This document shows, one piece after another, positions 23,123-33,820 of a stretch of DNA of 64,000 nt. Position 1 is the first letter of the stretch. Every line of letters begins with the position of its first letter. The DNA lies in NCBI GenBank assembly GCA_963556695.1, contig CAUWAG010000020.1, positions 496,001 through 560,000 of the forward strand. Direction: 5' to 3'. The notes below the pieces were generated by a model. That model was not told the DNA's origin. It made no database searches and saw only the letters and a list, made by a program, of their open reading frames with translations. Position numbers and translations under genes: made by a program. Origin of the DNA: Anthostomella pinea. Lineage: Eukaryota > Ascomycota > Sordariomycetes > Xylariales > Xylariaceae.

Positions 23123-24272
23123 CTACTGGAGACGGATGTTGGGAGAGTATGGCGCGGCATTCTGCACCGCGGCATCTTCGGATGCGTTGGAAAGAGAGAG
23201 GTATGCGGTCCATGCAATACCAATAGTAGAGGCGAAGGGCTATCGCTGGACATTAGCTTCAGGGAACATCAACATCTTGGACACGAATCGACCTACTACC
23301 TGGAACTGAACGGGCATCAGTCTGAAGTTGATCATCTGCACCGCCGGCCAGATCATGTAGTTCGCCTTCAGTGTCGGGATGTACATGTCCCTCAGCTTGT
23401 GCGTGACTGCTCTGCGGCCACCGCCCTCGGCCACGGTCATGACGGAGAAGAACAAGGCGATACCGAAGGGCGCGAAGATCAGCTGATCGAAAGCCACCCG
23501 CTTCATTGCCGGCGCGAACGCACTGGTCTTGGTGATGGGGAATGCGCGCGACAGAAAGCTGAACCACTTCAATTGTACGGGCGCCATGGCAAAGCCGTAG
23601 GCCATGAATCGCGTCAGGCGCTCGAAATCGAAGGGCGGCGGGAGGACCTTCGAGTTGGGGATGAGGTCGCGATCGTTCCACGGGTTCTTGCGGTCCAGCT
23701 CGTGGATCTCGATGGCTATCGAGTCGTCTTTCGTGATTCCGCCGGGCTTCCGAACTGCTCGCTCTCTGATGCCTGTGATGGTCTGGGCGACGGTGTCGGC
23801 GATGCCACCGAGGACAGCGTTGGTCACCATCATGGTGAGCACTGGAGGAGCGGTTGTCAGCGGTAGCGATCAGTGGTAGGGTCCATAGCTGCTTACACGG
23901 TCGTTCATCGTAGTAGGCATTGAACCTCGACGTTAGGCGCGCGATGATAACCATCTCGATGAAGAGGATGACGGCATGTAGAAGGGGCTGTATTGGTGGG
24001 AGTCAGTCAGTGAAGAACTACTTAGGTAGGTCGCGAAGAAAAGTCTGGCAGGGAGGTATTGGCATAGGGCGGAGAAAAAGGACGATCTGTGAATGGATCG
24101 CGATGATGTGCAATGATGATGTGGTTCGTGCGACGCAAAATGGGTCACGGGGTGACATGGAGGATCGCCGCAAAGACAGATAGACAGATGGAGATGGACG
24201 TACAACCCGGTCGAGAATGAACTTGCTGTTGACGGCGCGAACAATGCGGCGACGGGTGAGTTCCCACGACAT
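23123..24272 (-). CDS. Mpv17/PMP22 family membrane protein
   Basis: Four exons, 24272-24204, 23987-23897, 23841-23297 and 23239-23123, give 273 aa in phase. Family marks are YYDERPLLTMMVTNAVLGGIADTVAQ-type opening sequence across the second junction, the RFMAYGFAMAPVQLKWFSFL segment, the FDQLIFAPFG element, WPAVQMINFRLMPVQFQVPF across the last junction and WTAYLSL near the end. Mpv17/PMP22 proteins are four-helix integral proteins of the inner mitochondrial or peroxisomal membrane, implicated in metabolite passage and mtDNA maintenance. An insert of about 35 polar residues follows the first conserved block, as in larger fungal members. The last intron has a GTAGGT donor, which restores the conserved VPF. 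Confidence 0.87.
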
Positions 24273-25654
24273 GTCGGCGGAAAGAGTGAGACACAACCTC
24301 CCCAAGTGGCAGTCGAGGCTAGGAAATTGAGGCGGATTCGCTCGGCAGAGGGTCTATTGAAGGGTGTCGCTGGCTGTCGATGACGACAGATGGGCTCCGA
24401 TAAGATCAGCGCAATCAAAACGAATCGCTAAAGACAGCACGGCTCAATACGGGGCAAACGGTCCGGCGATGGGAGTTCGCAGCGACTGGTTCAGTTCTTG
24501 CGTTGCTTTCGATGGGAGATGGGCGCTGCACCTGTCCAGCTTGAATGTTGGATTTGATGATTGAAGATTGAAGGAGAGAAGAAAGGACGGCTGTGGCGAG
24601 CGGGCAGGCGGAGTTGTCAGTTGTTGGCCAGTGGTCATGCCATGGATTGGATGCTGCGCCCGCCCGCCTCGGTACTCAAAAATAGCCTTTGATCGACACC
24701 ACATGCACCTTGTCGGCTTGTCCGCGACACCCGACCTGCTGCCCCTTTCGCGCGCGCTTAACGTTAATGCACACCTTCAACCGCAAAACCATCTTCTTCA
24801 GTAGAGGTTATCAAGCGCAATTCGATTCGGACCTTCATATGATGTCATGAAATGAGTATTGGATTCCGTTGTGGTTCAATCTACTTCTACGTTCGCTCAA
24901 GTAGGAGCTGGCTCTTCTCAGTGTTCGGGGGTCCGTCAATCGCCTGCATACATTACCGACCCCCTTTACGAAGCTGCAGATCTCCCCCGTCTAACAACGA
25001 GCCGGGTATGCCTTCACTTGATGCCCTGCGACTCGTTGCGTAATATCAAAGGTGGAAGCTACACACCGAGGGGCATGTCAGTCAGCTTACGAGGCAAGTT
25101 TTATGAGTCTATCGCCCACGCGTGCGTTGGGCTTCGTACCGGCGGATAGTCAGATCTGCGTGCCCACCGAGGAAGCCGGAAAATGCAACCTCGCCGTATC
25201 TCGAACCACCTTTCGATCCGGCTTGGAGGTAACGGCGTCTTTCTAACAGGCACAAGTCTGTCAAGTGATGTATGGTGGCGGCCATGGGAATGATTATATT
25301 CTGAGCATACTTCTCGGCAAGCTCCCTCTCGGCCGCCTCCTTCTCACTGGCGAGCAGCTTGAGCTTGTGTTGGATATCATAACAGTGGCGTATATAGCCT
25401 TGTTGTGAGCAGTATACGTGTCATCCTGTGGGATTACGTGTTAGCTGTCAACAGCCAGTGCCTCATGAGATGAGACCCCTTCACTGGAAAGACATGCTGC
25501 TTCAGTGCACGCAGCGTGACCCTATTGAGCTGTTCTACGTTTGGAGTGCAGTGAGTCGTTGTGATGTTGACTTAATTCGCCGTTCTGACAGCTTGTAGCA
25601 CATTCCACACAATCATCATTGTCGACGCCAAACTGCATTCTGTCTACGAGCCCG
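24273..25654. other. intergenic, start of gene-poor accessory half
   Basis: No supportable gene. The first 400 bases should hold the Mpv17-family promoter. Beyond about 24.8 kb gene density falls sharply and intact genes become rare. Confidence 0.5.
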
Positions 25655-26017
25655 TCATCTGCTGGGACACCTGGGCCCCCATGTGGTGACTCTGGTGAGG
25701 CCGGGCGGTGACATGGAGTGGGATTTCAGGAAGTAAAACACGCAATGGTGGGATTCAATTATATATTTCCTTATTCCCACGAATGAACCGTGTGCTCTAG
25801 GGCTATCAACTGGCACTTGATGCTCGATCTGTGCTCGGTCGGTGCCTGGCTTTGCCGTACCAAGACACGGCCGTGCTCGCTGCTTCTTGGTTGCGCGACT
25901 GGCCGAATCCAGGGCATCTAGCATCGCCTTCTTCATCTTCCGGCGAGAAACCAGAACAATGTCATCGTCCTCTTCCTCGCGCTCAACCGCCTGTCCGTGG
26001 ACATCCCATCCCAACAC
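25655..26017 (-). CDS. possible hypothetical protein fragment
   Basis: A 120-codon minus-strand frame whose first 50 codons look protein-like: an acidic EREEEDDD run followed by a basic SRRKMKKA and a KKQRAR cluster, which could be a nuclear signal. The frame extends open upstream to about 26050. The later part lacks such character. No family is recognised; it may be a gene relic. Confidence 0.25.
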   Translation of the reverse strand: MLGWDVHGQAVEREEEDDDIVLVSRRKMKKAMLDALDSASRATKKQRARPCLGTAKPGTDRAQIEHQVPVDSPRAHGSFVGIRKYIIESHHCVFYFLKSHSMSPPGLTRVTTWGPRCPSR

Positions 26018-27436
26018 TGGGAAGCTGAAGTAAAGCTCTGGATCAACGCGATGCTGTCGTAGCTTTCAGTAAGTGTCTCTTGACACGCGGCCGATCTGCG
26101 CGCTTGGTACCTCTCAAGGCAACGATATCGAGGCCTTCGGCACTTCGGAATGACCCGAGAGATGAGGCGGGAAATGAGAACGCGACAACGAGGGAGGGAA
26201 ACACCGCAGTGCAGAGCCCGACCTATGTTTGGTGAGGCGGCGGTTGTAACGTACTGTAATTGACGATAACATCGTGAGATCTTAAAATTCTGGGGTATCT
26301 TCCTCGCCAGACTCAGCCATCGCTTTGCGGTTGGTCTCGCCATTCGCTATGCAATGCTAGGAGTCCCGGGGAGCGGTACCCGATCTGGTAAATCATGACA
26401 GAATAGCTTTGCCCTGTTGGCATAGAGGTGGATGCCGTTTCAAGGGGTGCCTCCCAGGGCGAGTGCCCCTAAAGTCAAGCCTGGTTACCAGCATGAGATG
26501 GTGATTACACTCAGCAATGTGTTTTGCTGCGACCGATAAGCAGCTTGTACTTCTCCATCTAGGGGGCAAGATATACGGGTCACAGCTACCGTTTAGAAAG
26601 ATATTGGCCGTAAAGTGCCGAGACAGCATGGCTATACTGGTTGAGGGACACATCATTCTCCGGAAACTCCCGAGGCCTAGGAGTACGCTGTACGCCGTTG
26701 CGGGGACAGTTCACAATATGTCATGATATGGTCTTCTTTTTTATAGGCCTGGTGGCAGGTCTACCTCCCTGGTGACTGATGAAGGTTCAGGAACATGTTC
26801 CGGCAAACATCATTCGACTCATGTCCTATTATTGCGTCTAGCTTATATCGAAAGCTGAGATTGGCACGCACTTTCTGTTGGTGGAAGCATGATATCTCAT
26901 CAGTCTACTTAAGGCCGGGAAGGGACAGTGTCTTGAAACGGGCAGATCTCCCTGTGGGTGACTTTCAGCGTGATAGCACAATGCTCCTCTCTCATGACCC
27001 TCTCGTGATCATCACGCATACCACCACTAGTAAGATTATATAGGAATATGCGATCCAGACTGTTTCCCACCTACTCTGGCCACCGGCCCAGCCATAGGAT
27101 TGACAAAGCTGTCTCTAGATATCTTGTCACATTTTGACCTCGATGAAGGGAATATCGCTACGCTTCCCAAGGCCTTTTCTTTCCATTCTACTCAGCCACG
27201 GATAGCTTAGTTCATATTTTCCCCTTTACCACCACGCACCGATTTCCGGGGCTCACACAAGTGCGGCCCCTAGGTAGTGCTGTCTATACTGCGGATGCCG
27301 TTGTCGTCAACTGGGGAGGCACAAGGACGAGCCGCAAGTCCAACGCGCTCATTCCGTTGGAATAGAGCTCGTTCGGCGAACAACGCACCCGAGGCTCCAG
27401 TCTCCCACGGGCAGAAAGAATCGCTCCTCTGGTACT
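26018..27436. other. intergenic, no gene recognised
   Basis: Only short, unremarkable frames occur. No repeat ends or splice-consistent exons could be assembled. Confidence 0.4.
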
Positions 27437-28378
27437 ATGTATGCCGAATCCGCAACGGAGGCTACGGTCAGCAACGGGCTCCCTGGCCAGGGCCATTATG
27501 AACTCCGGGCAACGGCCATTCCTAGGCTCCCTCGTCAGAGCCATCAGCATAAGGCTACGACCGGCAGTATGCTGCCTGGTCAGAGCTACCCTCAGCAAGA
27601 GCGCGCCACGGCCGGTCATAGGTTCCCTGGCCTGGTCCAACCCAGGGGCGCTCTGAGCCCCTGTCTTTCACCGATCCCCTTTCTTTTCCATCAACAAGTC
27701 TGTCTTGCAGATGAACCCCACATTCTTCAAGGGCGCATTTGATGGTCATTTCAGTTGGGCTTCGGAGCAATTGGTTCATCAGGCCCCAACTGACTGTTAC
27801 TTGGTAGGAATCCCAGACGTCGTCGGTGCTGATGACATTTACGCGACGTTTGTAAAGTCCCCAAAGGCGGACCTTGGCCACGAGACTCCCGCCGCGAAGC
27901 TCATATTCTTTCATCGTGAGTGGGTTGAATTCGACACCACAAGTATTTGTTTCTGACTTAGCTACTCGTATGGCGGCTGTAAGCAAACCCCATGTAGGCA
28001 CCGTCCCGGCGTATAGATTGCACAGCTGATACGACCGCAGGGTGTCTCGCAGTGCGAGAATCTTTGGGGGACCAACTGCAGTCCCTAGACAGCTGCCTCT
28101 ACTACTTGGTGGATTTATACAAGGCAGCGGACTATCTGATCATGCCACCCTGCTGGCCGATGTCTTATTTCCGTAGTGTTATACTTCTGCGTATATGCAA
28201 TCAGGATTCAGCACTCACGCCTTTGGATATGAACCTCCTGCAGACAGAAACTAGTAACGTCCGGCGAACAAAGTGTCAAAGTCAAGGTGCTGAAGAAGGG
28301 CTGGGTGCATTTATGTTGACAAGTGGCCTGGTCACGCAGACACTCGCATCTATCGTTCGTCGCATTGGCAACCCCTAG
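27437..28378 (+). pseudogene. decayed BTB/POZ-like gene, copy A
   Basis: The 5' part (27437-27660) encodes imperfect repeats built on LPGQ/LPRQ and H/Q/G residues. After a CAG acceptor at about 27711 follows NPTFFKGAFDGHFSWASEQ, which resembles the FF-x3-F-x-G-x-F step of fungal BTB domains. The copy then needs a frame change to reach EFDTTSICF, a TGA, and LSYSYGG, then an intron, then VRESLGDQLQSLDS and LYYLVDLYKAADYLI. This last block matches copy B closely (VRECFGEKLHSLEN and LYYLVDLYEVA). Interruption by stops and frame changes makes it a probable pseudogene. BTB proteins serve as adaptors, often for Cullin-3 ligases; the function of this copy is not known. Confidence 0.45.
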
Positions 28379-28761
28379 CGGGGGTTATATATTTCCAGAC
28401 AGGAGATCTATTTGCCTAAGAGCTGCCATTCCCTCGTCCCGGTGATGCAAATTTCGACCTGTCCACCGACTCATTCTACCCGAAACTCTTTTACTCCACA
28501 AATACGGTCGCTGGCTTTTTCACCCCGTCTTCCACAACAAAGACTGGTGCTGCGACGTACCTCAGTAATGCGTCATACGCCCGCTTCACGAGCGGCCTTC
28601 GCGACTGAATGGTCATTCCACGCGATCGCCTACGATCCAAGGTACGCTGAGCATAATGATTGTGCCTCGAAAATTCCTGACATGGTATAGCGCCGCCGAA
28701 GCTGGCAGCCTGACGCGCATAGGGCGAATCACAGTCAACAAGGAATGTTCTGCTAAGGGAC

Positions 28762-29295
28762 ACGCTATTCATGAGCGGAGCATTCGATGGCCACTTCCAG
28801 GTTTGTTTCGCCTCAAATAACATCGGCTACAGCCGACCATTCGTGACAGGGAGCCCGAACCTTTTCCGTCTCAATCGATCATTTCGACGAGACCATCCTA
28901 CGATTTTGCATGAGCTATCGTTACGGAGGATGTAAGAAACATCCTTCCCTTCCTCCTCCCGATTGCCGAATCTGGAGCTGACTGTCCAGGGTGCCTCGCG
29001 GTCCGAGAATGCTTCGGCGAAAAGCTACACTCTTTGGAAAACCGTCTCTACTATTTGGTGGACTTATACGAGGTAGCAGTCTAAGTTTCGCTCGGCTATT
29101 GCGGAAGATCTTCTTAACGATGGTCTTAGGTTGCCCTTCAAGCCCTTTCTTGTTATGATGGCGGGGTTTTTCATGACCCAGCAGCAGCTCACAGCTGGCT
29201 TGGTTGGGTTTAAAAGGATATTGGAAGAATATCCTGAGCTTGACAATGCCTTATGGCAGTGGGGTACCGTAAGACGTCGCGGATGCAGATGCTAA
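28762..29295 (+). pseudogene. decayed BTB/POZ-like gene, copy B
   Basis: Recognisable pieces in order are MSGAFDGHFQ (about 28770), HFDETILRFCMSYRYGG (about 28880-28930), an intron with donor GTAAGA and acceptor CAG, then VRECFGEKLHSLEN and LYYLVDLYEVA up to a TAA at about 29085. After it, KFRSAIAEDLLNDGLRLPF and GFKRILEEYPELDNALWQW lead to a TAA at 29295. It matches copy A in the middle and copy C at the end, including the intron position, so these are tandem paralogues. A separate open stretch just upstream (about 28445-28605) has no known family. Confidence 0.45.
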
Positions 29296-29999
29296 AGCTA
29301 CGCCGTGCTTTGGTAACCCGGTGTAGTGGCGTCAGCAACGATTTGATACCGAGCCAAGGTAAGTGCACTCTCAGACTGGTCGCTGTTCACACTTACCCCA
29401 TATAAAAACCGTCCCTCCGTCCTTATGACAGTCTTCGCCAGAAAATGTGAAGCCATCGCGTAAGTCTACACTCAAGCAAGTCCGAGACTACACTTTAACT
29501 TTACTTAGCTGTCTAGATCCTGTCTTTGCGGCGCGTTTTGGCAGGGACTTCTTGCGCGCGACCGTACGTAGACCGATTGTCTGAACCTAGACTGGTCCTA
29601 TACTGAACTGTCATCTGGGAGCCTTCACGTGTAAGCATCATCTGACAATGTACTAAGATGGTATTCTGATTGTTTAATAGCTGCTGAGGTCGTATCATTC
29701 AACCTAGAGTCAAGCGAGGATAGGCGCAATTTGACGGTGTGAAATTGTCTCCCATAGGAGCGGAAGCACATATTTCCCTATTAGTTTATCCTGAACGTCT
29801 TGATGTTTTTTGGTGACCGCTGAATTTCCTGCTGTTTGTCTAGTTGCGGTCTAGTTGCGGACAAGTTGGTTGCGATGTATCGACGGATTTCCCCCAAAAG
29901 CTCATGGAAGGTTGAGTGAAAGAGATGCAAGTAGGAAATTGCACCAAATTAAAGTTCAGCACGACCTATATATCCGTCTATGTGCTAGTAGAGTTTCAT

Positions 30000-30281
30000 T
30001 TCCCATGCGTGTTGAACACATCTGCCGGATTCCTTACTCTTCCTTACCCCCCTTCTTCCCATGCATCAGCGGCCTTGGTGTTCGGAGGGGAGCAAGCTTC
30101 ACTCACTATAGCTCAGCACATAAACGTCCATGAGCCACCAGTAGCAGGGAATGGTTTCTCCTTCCAACAAAATTTCACATCCAGTCTGCCGGGTTTCAAG
30201 AAGGTCCTTCGGGAGTTTCCCGAAGTTGAGCATTCCCTATGGGTTTGGAATGCCCTCCGCAGACGTGGCAGTTGTTTCTGA
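30000..30281 (+). pseudogene. decayed BTB/POZ-like gene, copy C (3' part)
   Basis: Only the 3' end is clear: LPGFKKVLREFPEVEHSLWVW and LRRRGSCF ending at a TGA (30279-30281), which parallels GFKRILEEYPELDNALWQW and VRRRGCRC of copy B. The upstream part shows no complete BTB core. A further 5' remnant, similar to the sequence before the copy A acceptor, may lie at about 30735-30775. Confidence 0.4.
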
Positions 30282-30825
30282 CTGCACAAGACACAGCCAG
30301 TAGCAGAGAACGGGAATTATCTTGGTTGTAGAACTGAGTTTAGGTAACATCTCTGTAAGTCAAATTCTAAGATGATGTCAACGTTGCGACCACACTGGGT
30401 CATCCAGGTGTCACAAGGTCGCAAAGCCGGGGCTTGGGTCTCCCCATGTAGCTAGTAGGCACGCGGTTTCCCAATCGACATGTAGCTAGTAGGCACACGA
30501 CTGCGCGAGTACAAATCACTCTGCTCAGAGGTTGCAAAGGACATTGTCGGTAGAGGGTATGGACAGGCGTAAAATCTGGTCATAGTGGCGGAGTTTTTCA
30601 CCACTGACAGCATCTCCGGAATGGCTCTTGTCACTGAATTGTACTTTCGCGCAACACTGATACGCCAAGCAGGCTAGTTGTCCTCCAAATATCCTAATAG
30701 CGTCTAATACTGCCGTTGTCATCACCTAAGAGGGCCGCTTTTCCCATCAGCAAGTCTGTCGTCCAGGATATATCGTTTTTTTGTCAACCCAGCGTTTGAC
30801 AAGAACACAGGTTGCTCTAAAATTA
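30282..30825. other. intergenic with a short direct repeat
   Basis: No gene is recognised. The 18-bp sequence beginning CATGTAGCTAGTAGGCAC occurs at 30445 and again at 30479, 34 bp apart. Confidence 0.5.
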
Positions 30826-31302
30826 TTAAATTATACCATAATCACCGCCACCACGCTGTTTGAAACGACTCGATTGCAAGACCTTGTCCACAGGAACTCC
30901 CTCTTTCGGCGGGTCGATGTCTGCCACTGGTTCCAACACTCCCTCCCGCGTCAATGCCTCCAAGGCTTCCTTTGTCCATTCTTGGCAGCGCCGGAGCGGC
31001 TCTCGCGGATACAGTCTTTTATGGCCGTTAAACTGCTTCTTCGGTACAGGAATCTCCCGACAGATCTGATCGACCCGCTCGAAGTTAAATGCCGATACGA
31101 GGCCAAGAAGCGTTTGACCCAGATTGATGTCGTCTTCGCGGGCTGGTCGATGGTCGTAAGTCATTCCTGCCTGAATATTGCCTTTGACCTGGTAAATATG
31201 GGCGTTTCCAATTGCGCCTACTTCGTCGGTTTCGATGAGAATTGAGTGGTGATCCTGGGGACCCATGCCGAATGACACCGCAAGATATAGCTTGTAAGAC
31301 AT
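30826..31302 (-). CDS. conserved fungal protein of unknown function
   Basis: A single-exon frame of 158 aa from the ATG at 31302; in-frame ATGs upstream (up to 31389) are possible but add unfamiliar sequence. Conserved-looking elements are HHSILIETDEVG, the glycine-bearing QVKGNIQAGMTYDH and a C-terminal PKKQFNGHKRLYPREPLRRCQEW block. I recognise this pattern from small fungal proteins carrying DUF-type annotations (DUF6914/DUF7770-like; the exact number is uncertain). No catalytic motif, signal peptide or membrane segment is seen. The frame is intact although it lies among pseudogenes. Confidence 0.6.
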   Translation of the reverse strand: MSYKLYLAVSFGMGPQDHHSILIETDEVGAIGNAHIYQVKGNIQAGMTYDHRPAREDDINLGQTLLGLVSAFNFERVDQICREIPVPKKQFNGHKRLYPREPLRRCQEWTKEALEALTREGVLEPVADIDPPKEGVPVDKVLQSSRFKQRGGGDYGII

Positions 31303-31593
31303 GATATGTTCTGCATGAAATCCCAATTCAGTCGACATGTGACTGATGTGTTTCCACGATGTGGGGTGTCTGAGTAGGGTGAGTGGCATGTTTGAGTATG
31401 CCAGATGAGGTAAGTCACAAAGAAATGACCTTTGTCTGACACTTTGAGTTGTTCAGCACCAGTCATTTAAGACATGCTGTGCCGGGCCCCAGTGAGACGG
31501 GACCCAAACCTTGAACCAACGGAAAATTCATATTATCCAGTAAGAGGCCAGGGTGTAATTTGACCAAAACTCAAAGTTCCTTGTCATATCTGA

Positions 31594-32566
31594 CCATGGA
31601 CGTTGATACTCCGATCCCCGCTGAGGACCACATTCCTTCAGTCACCCCTGATTTCCGAAGCTTTCCAAAGCAACCAGACGTCCCCCAAAGCAGAGCGGAT
31701 CCTCCAAAGATTTGGACTCGACCTGCGCTGCCGTTTGTTGCTCCGTCGACAGCTTGCCCGCGCCTCTTTCAACTGTACAAAAGATTGTTTCCTCTCAGGA
31801 GGACCTGCCCGTCAAACTTGATGACCGCCGCGTTGTCAGAGTGGGCCAGCATTTCCTAGTCAAATATGGACCCCGCGTCGTCCTGGACGAGGGTCAGGCC
31901 ATGCTGTTCATCCGAGAACACTGCAACATCCCCATTCCGAACGTATACGCCATATTCGCGGATGAAGAAACACACGCCAACTACATTGTAATGGAATACG
32001 TCCCTGGCGTTTGCCTCGAGGAATGCTGAACGACTCTGAGTACTGACCAGAAGACGAGCATCTCGGCACAGCTCCGGGCTCAGTTCAACGAGTTACGCCA
32101 GATACCTAACGAGGGCTACTACGGCAAATCTGGTAGGCGCCTGCTGGACGATTACTTCTTCTGGGCCGGCGACGACGAGCACAAGTTCGTCATACAGGGG
32201 CCCTTCGAGACGGGGTCCCAGTTCACGGAAGCGCTTATGCAGCGATATCTCTACGAGGGGCGTCCTGTGCAAAAAGCCGATTTCTACCGGCGGGTTCTGC
32301 CAGAGGCCTTCAGAAACCACCCGACCGTCTTCACGCACGCAGATATCCAAAGAAAGAACATCATCATCAGAGCAGATGGCAGCCCTATTATTGTCGACTG
32401 GGAACTGGGTGCTTGGTACCCAAAGTACTGGGAGTACTTCCTGGCCATGACGTCCTTTGGGCACTGGGAGGATGACTGGCCGGAGTTTATCAGCACGTTC
32501 CTGGAGGAGTTCAATACGGAGTATTGCTGGATGGACACGATACGTAGAGAGTTGTGGTTCGATTAG
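31594..32566 (+). pseudogene. APH-family phosphotransferase with a premature TGA
   Basis: One reading frame runs from about 31712 to 32566 and is broken only by TGA at 32027-32029, in VPGVCLEEC-stop-TTLSTDQ, where the family has tryptophan; a G-to-A change of TGG explains it. Kinase marks are FLVKYGP and IPIPNVYAIF in the N-lobe, YIVMEYVPG at the hinge, HADIQRKN as catalytic loop and IVDWELGAWYP as the metal-binding motif. Fungal relatives of aminoglycoside phosphotransferases are abundant in accessory regions and mostly of unknown substrate. The first 40 codons look shifted between frames (start at 31594 or 31603), so the N-terminus is also uncertain. It could still yield a truncated protein or be read through. 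Confidence 0.72.
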
Positions 32567-32817
32567 TCGCAAGTTGGGGTGCAGTCGACACGAAGACGAG
32601 GGGTTAACTACTGACATCCGCCCCAGCATCAAGTATAAAAATTTATTAGCTGTGTGATCTGTATCTCCCTGCTCACACGTCATTATCCACCAAGTCCTAT
32701 GGACGTCATTGGCTCTGTATTCGGCAAGCCGTATAGTGTTTGATATGAGCATAAGACCCGTTTTGGTACATAAATGTGGCAGCAAGGGTAAGAAACGGTT
32801 GGACGGGATCTCAGAAT

Positions 32818-33820
32818 CTATGCTGGGCTCTCCAGGACCAAGGAATCTATGGTACAGGTCACAGTGTTGCCACTGACGCTGGAAGAGAGCCCACTGATCG
32901 AGTACACGGTCGCGCTGTTGTAGTTCTCCGGGCTGGTATTGCACCAGCTTGCCTCAGTGCCACCCGTGCTTGTCTGTTGCCACAGTCAGTTGAAACCATC
33001 CTTGAAATACCCACGTGAACTTCTATGAAAGCAGTCTCAGAGGAAGACTAGAGACTCACGATCACGACGTTTGAGAATGCTAAGGGGCCAAAGTCCCAGC
33101 TGACACCAGTACTGAATGGTGTTAGAAGATCTCTCAGGAGGTGTTGGAATGCTTACAGCTCAACAGCGAACAGTGCTTGGTTGAAAGACTTGTCGGCTAC
33201 ATCACTAATGCGTCAGTACTTCCAAACCTAAGTAATGGTCCATGGGTATGGACCATCTGGTCCGGAGGAGCTCATACCAAGGGCGAAGTCGTTTGACAGA
33301 GTGTCCCCGGTGGCCTGGCGAGTAAGAGTTGACGTCCAGGTAGAATCACCGAGCGTGTTGCTAAAAGTAACCACTTCGCCACCATAGGTGTTGAAACCAT
33401 CTCCCCAGGGGAGACTGGGGTTGGAGCAACACCATCCTGAACCTATCCACCAGGTCCCAGACCTGCCGTCCAGGACGTTTTGGTAAACACCACTGCCGTC
33501 AGTCGGCTGTAGGCCAGGCCAAAGGTAGTACTGAGGAGATCTCGTCAGTGATATTCGTGAACGGGGAGAAGGCGATAGGTAACAGTCGAGCTTGGATTAT
33601 GTCGAGGGGGCACATTGGCAGGGTCCATAAGCCTCAGGGATAACGATGATAAAAGTGCACTCACAGTACCAGCCTGCTGCAGGGTTGGAATGGCCATATC
33701 GCCCGAGAAGGACGTAAACTGCTGACCAGATGCAGGATAGTAACGAAGGAAATACCATGTCGCAGCGGTCGCCTGGCCAGCAAAGGCCAGGATCGAGATA
33801 GCCAAAGCTTTGAATAGCAT
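32818..33820 (-). CDS. secreted five-exon protein, likely beta-sandwich
   Basis: Exons 33820-33665, 33530-33278, 33196-33157, 33111-33060 and 32973-32818 join in phase to 218 aa. The first 22 residues (LFKALAISILAFAGQATA) are a typical signal peptide. The mature protein is rich in Trp, Ser, Thr and Gly, with YYLWPGLQPTDGSGVYQNVL, GTWWIGSGWCC and FALADKSFNQALFAVEL across a splice junction. I recall similar ascomycete secreted proteins without assigned function and suspect a concanavalin-like beta-sandwich, but no catalytic motif is visible. Four introns in such a short gene all keep GT-AG and phase, which argues for a functional gene. Confidence 0.72.
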
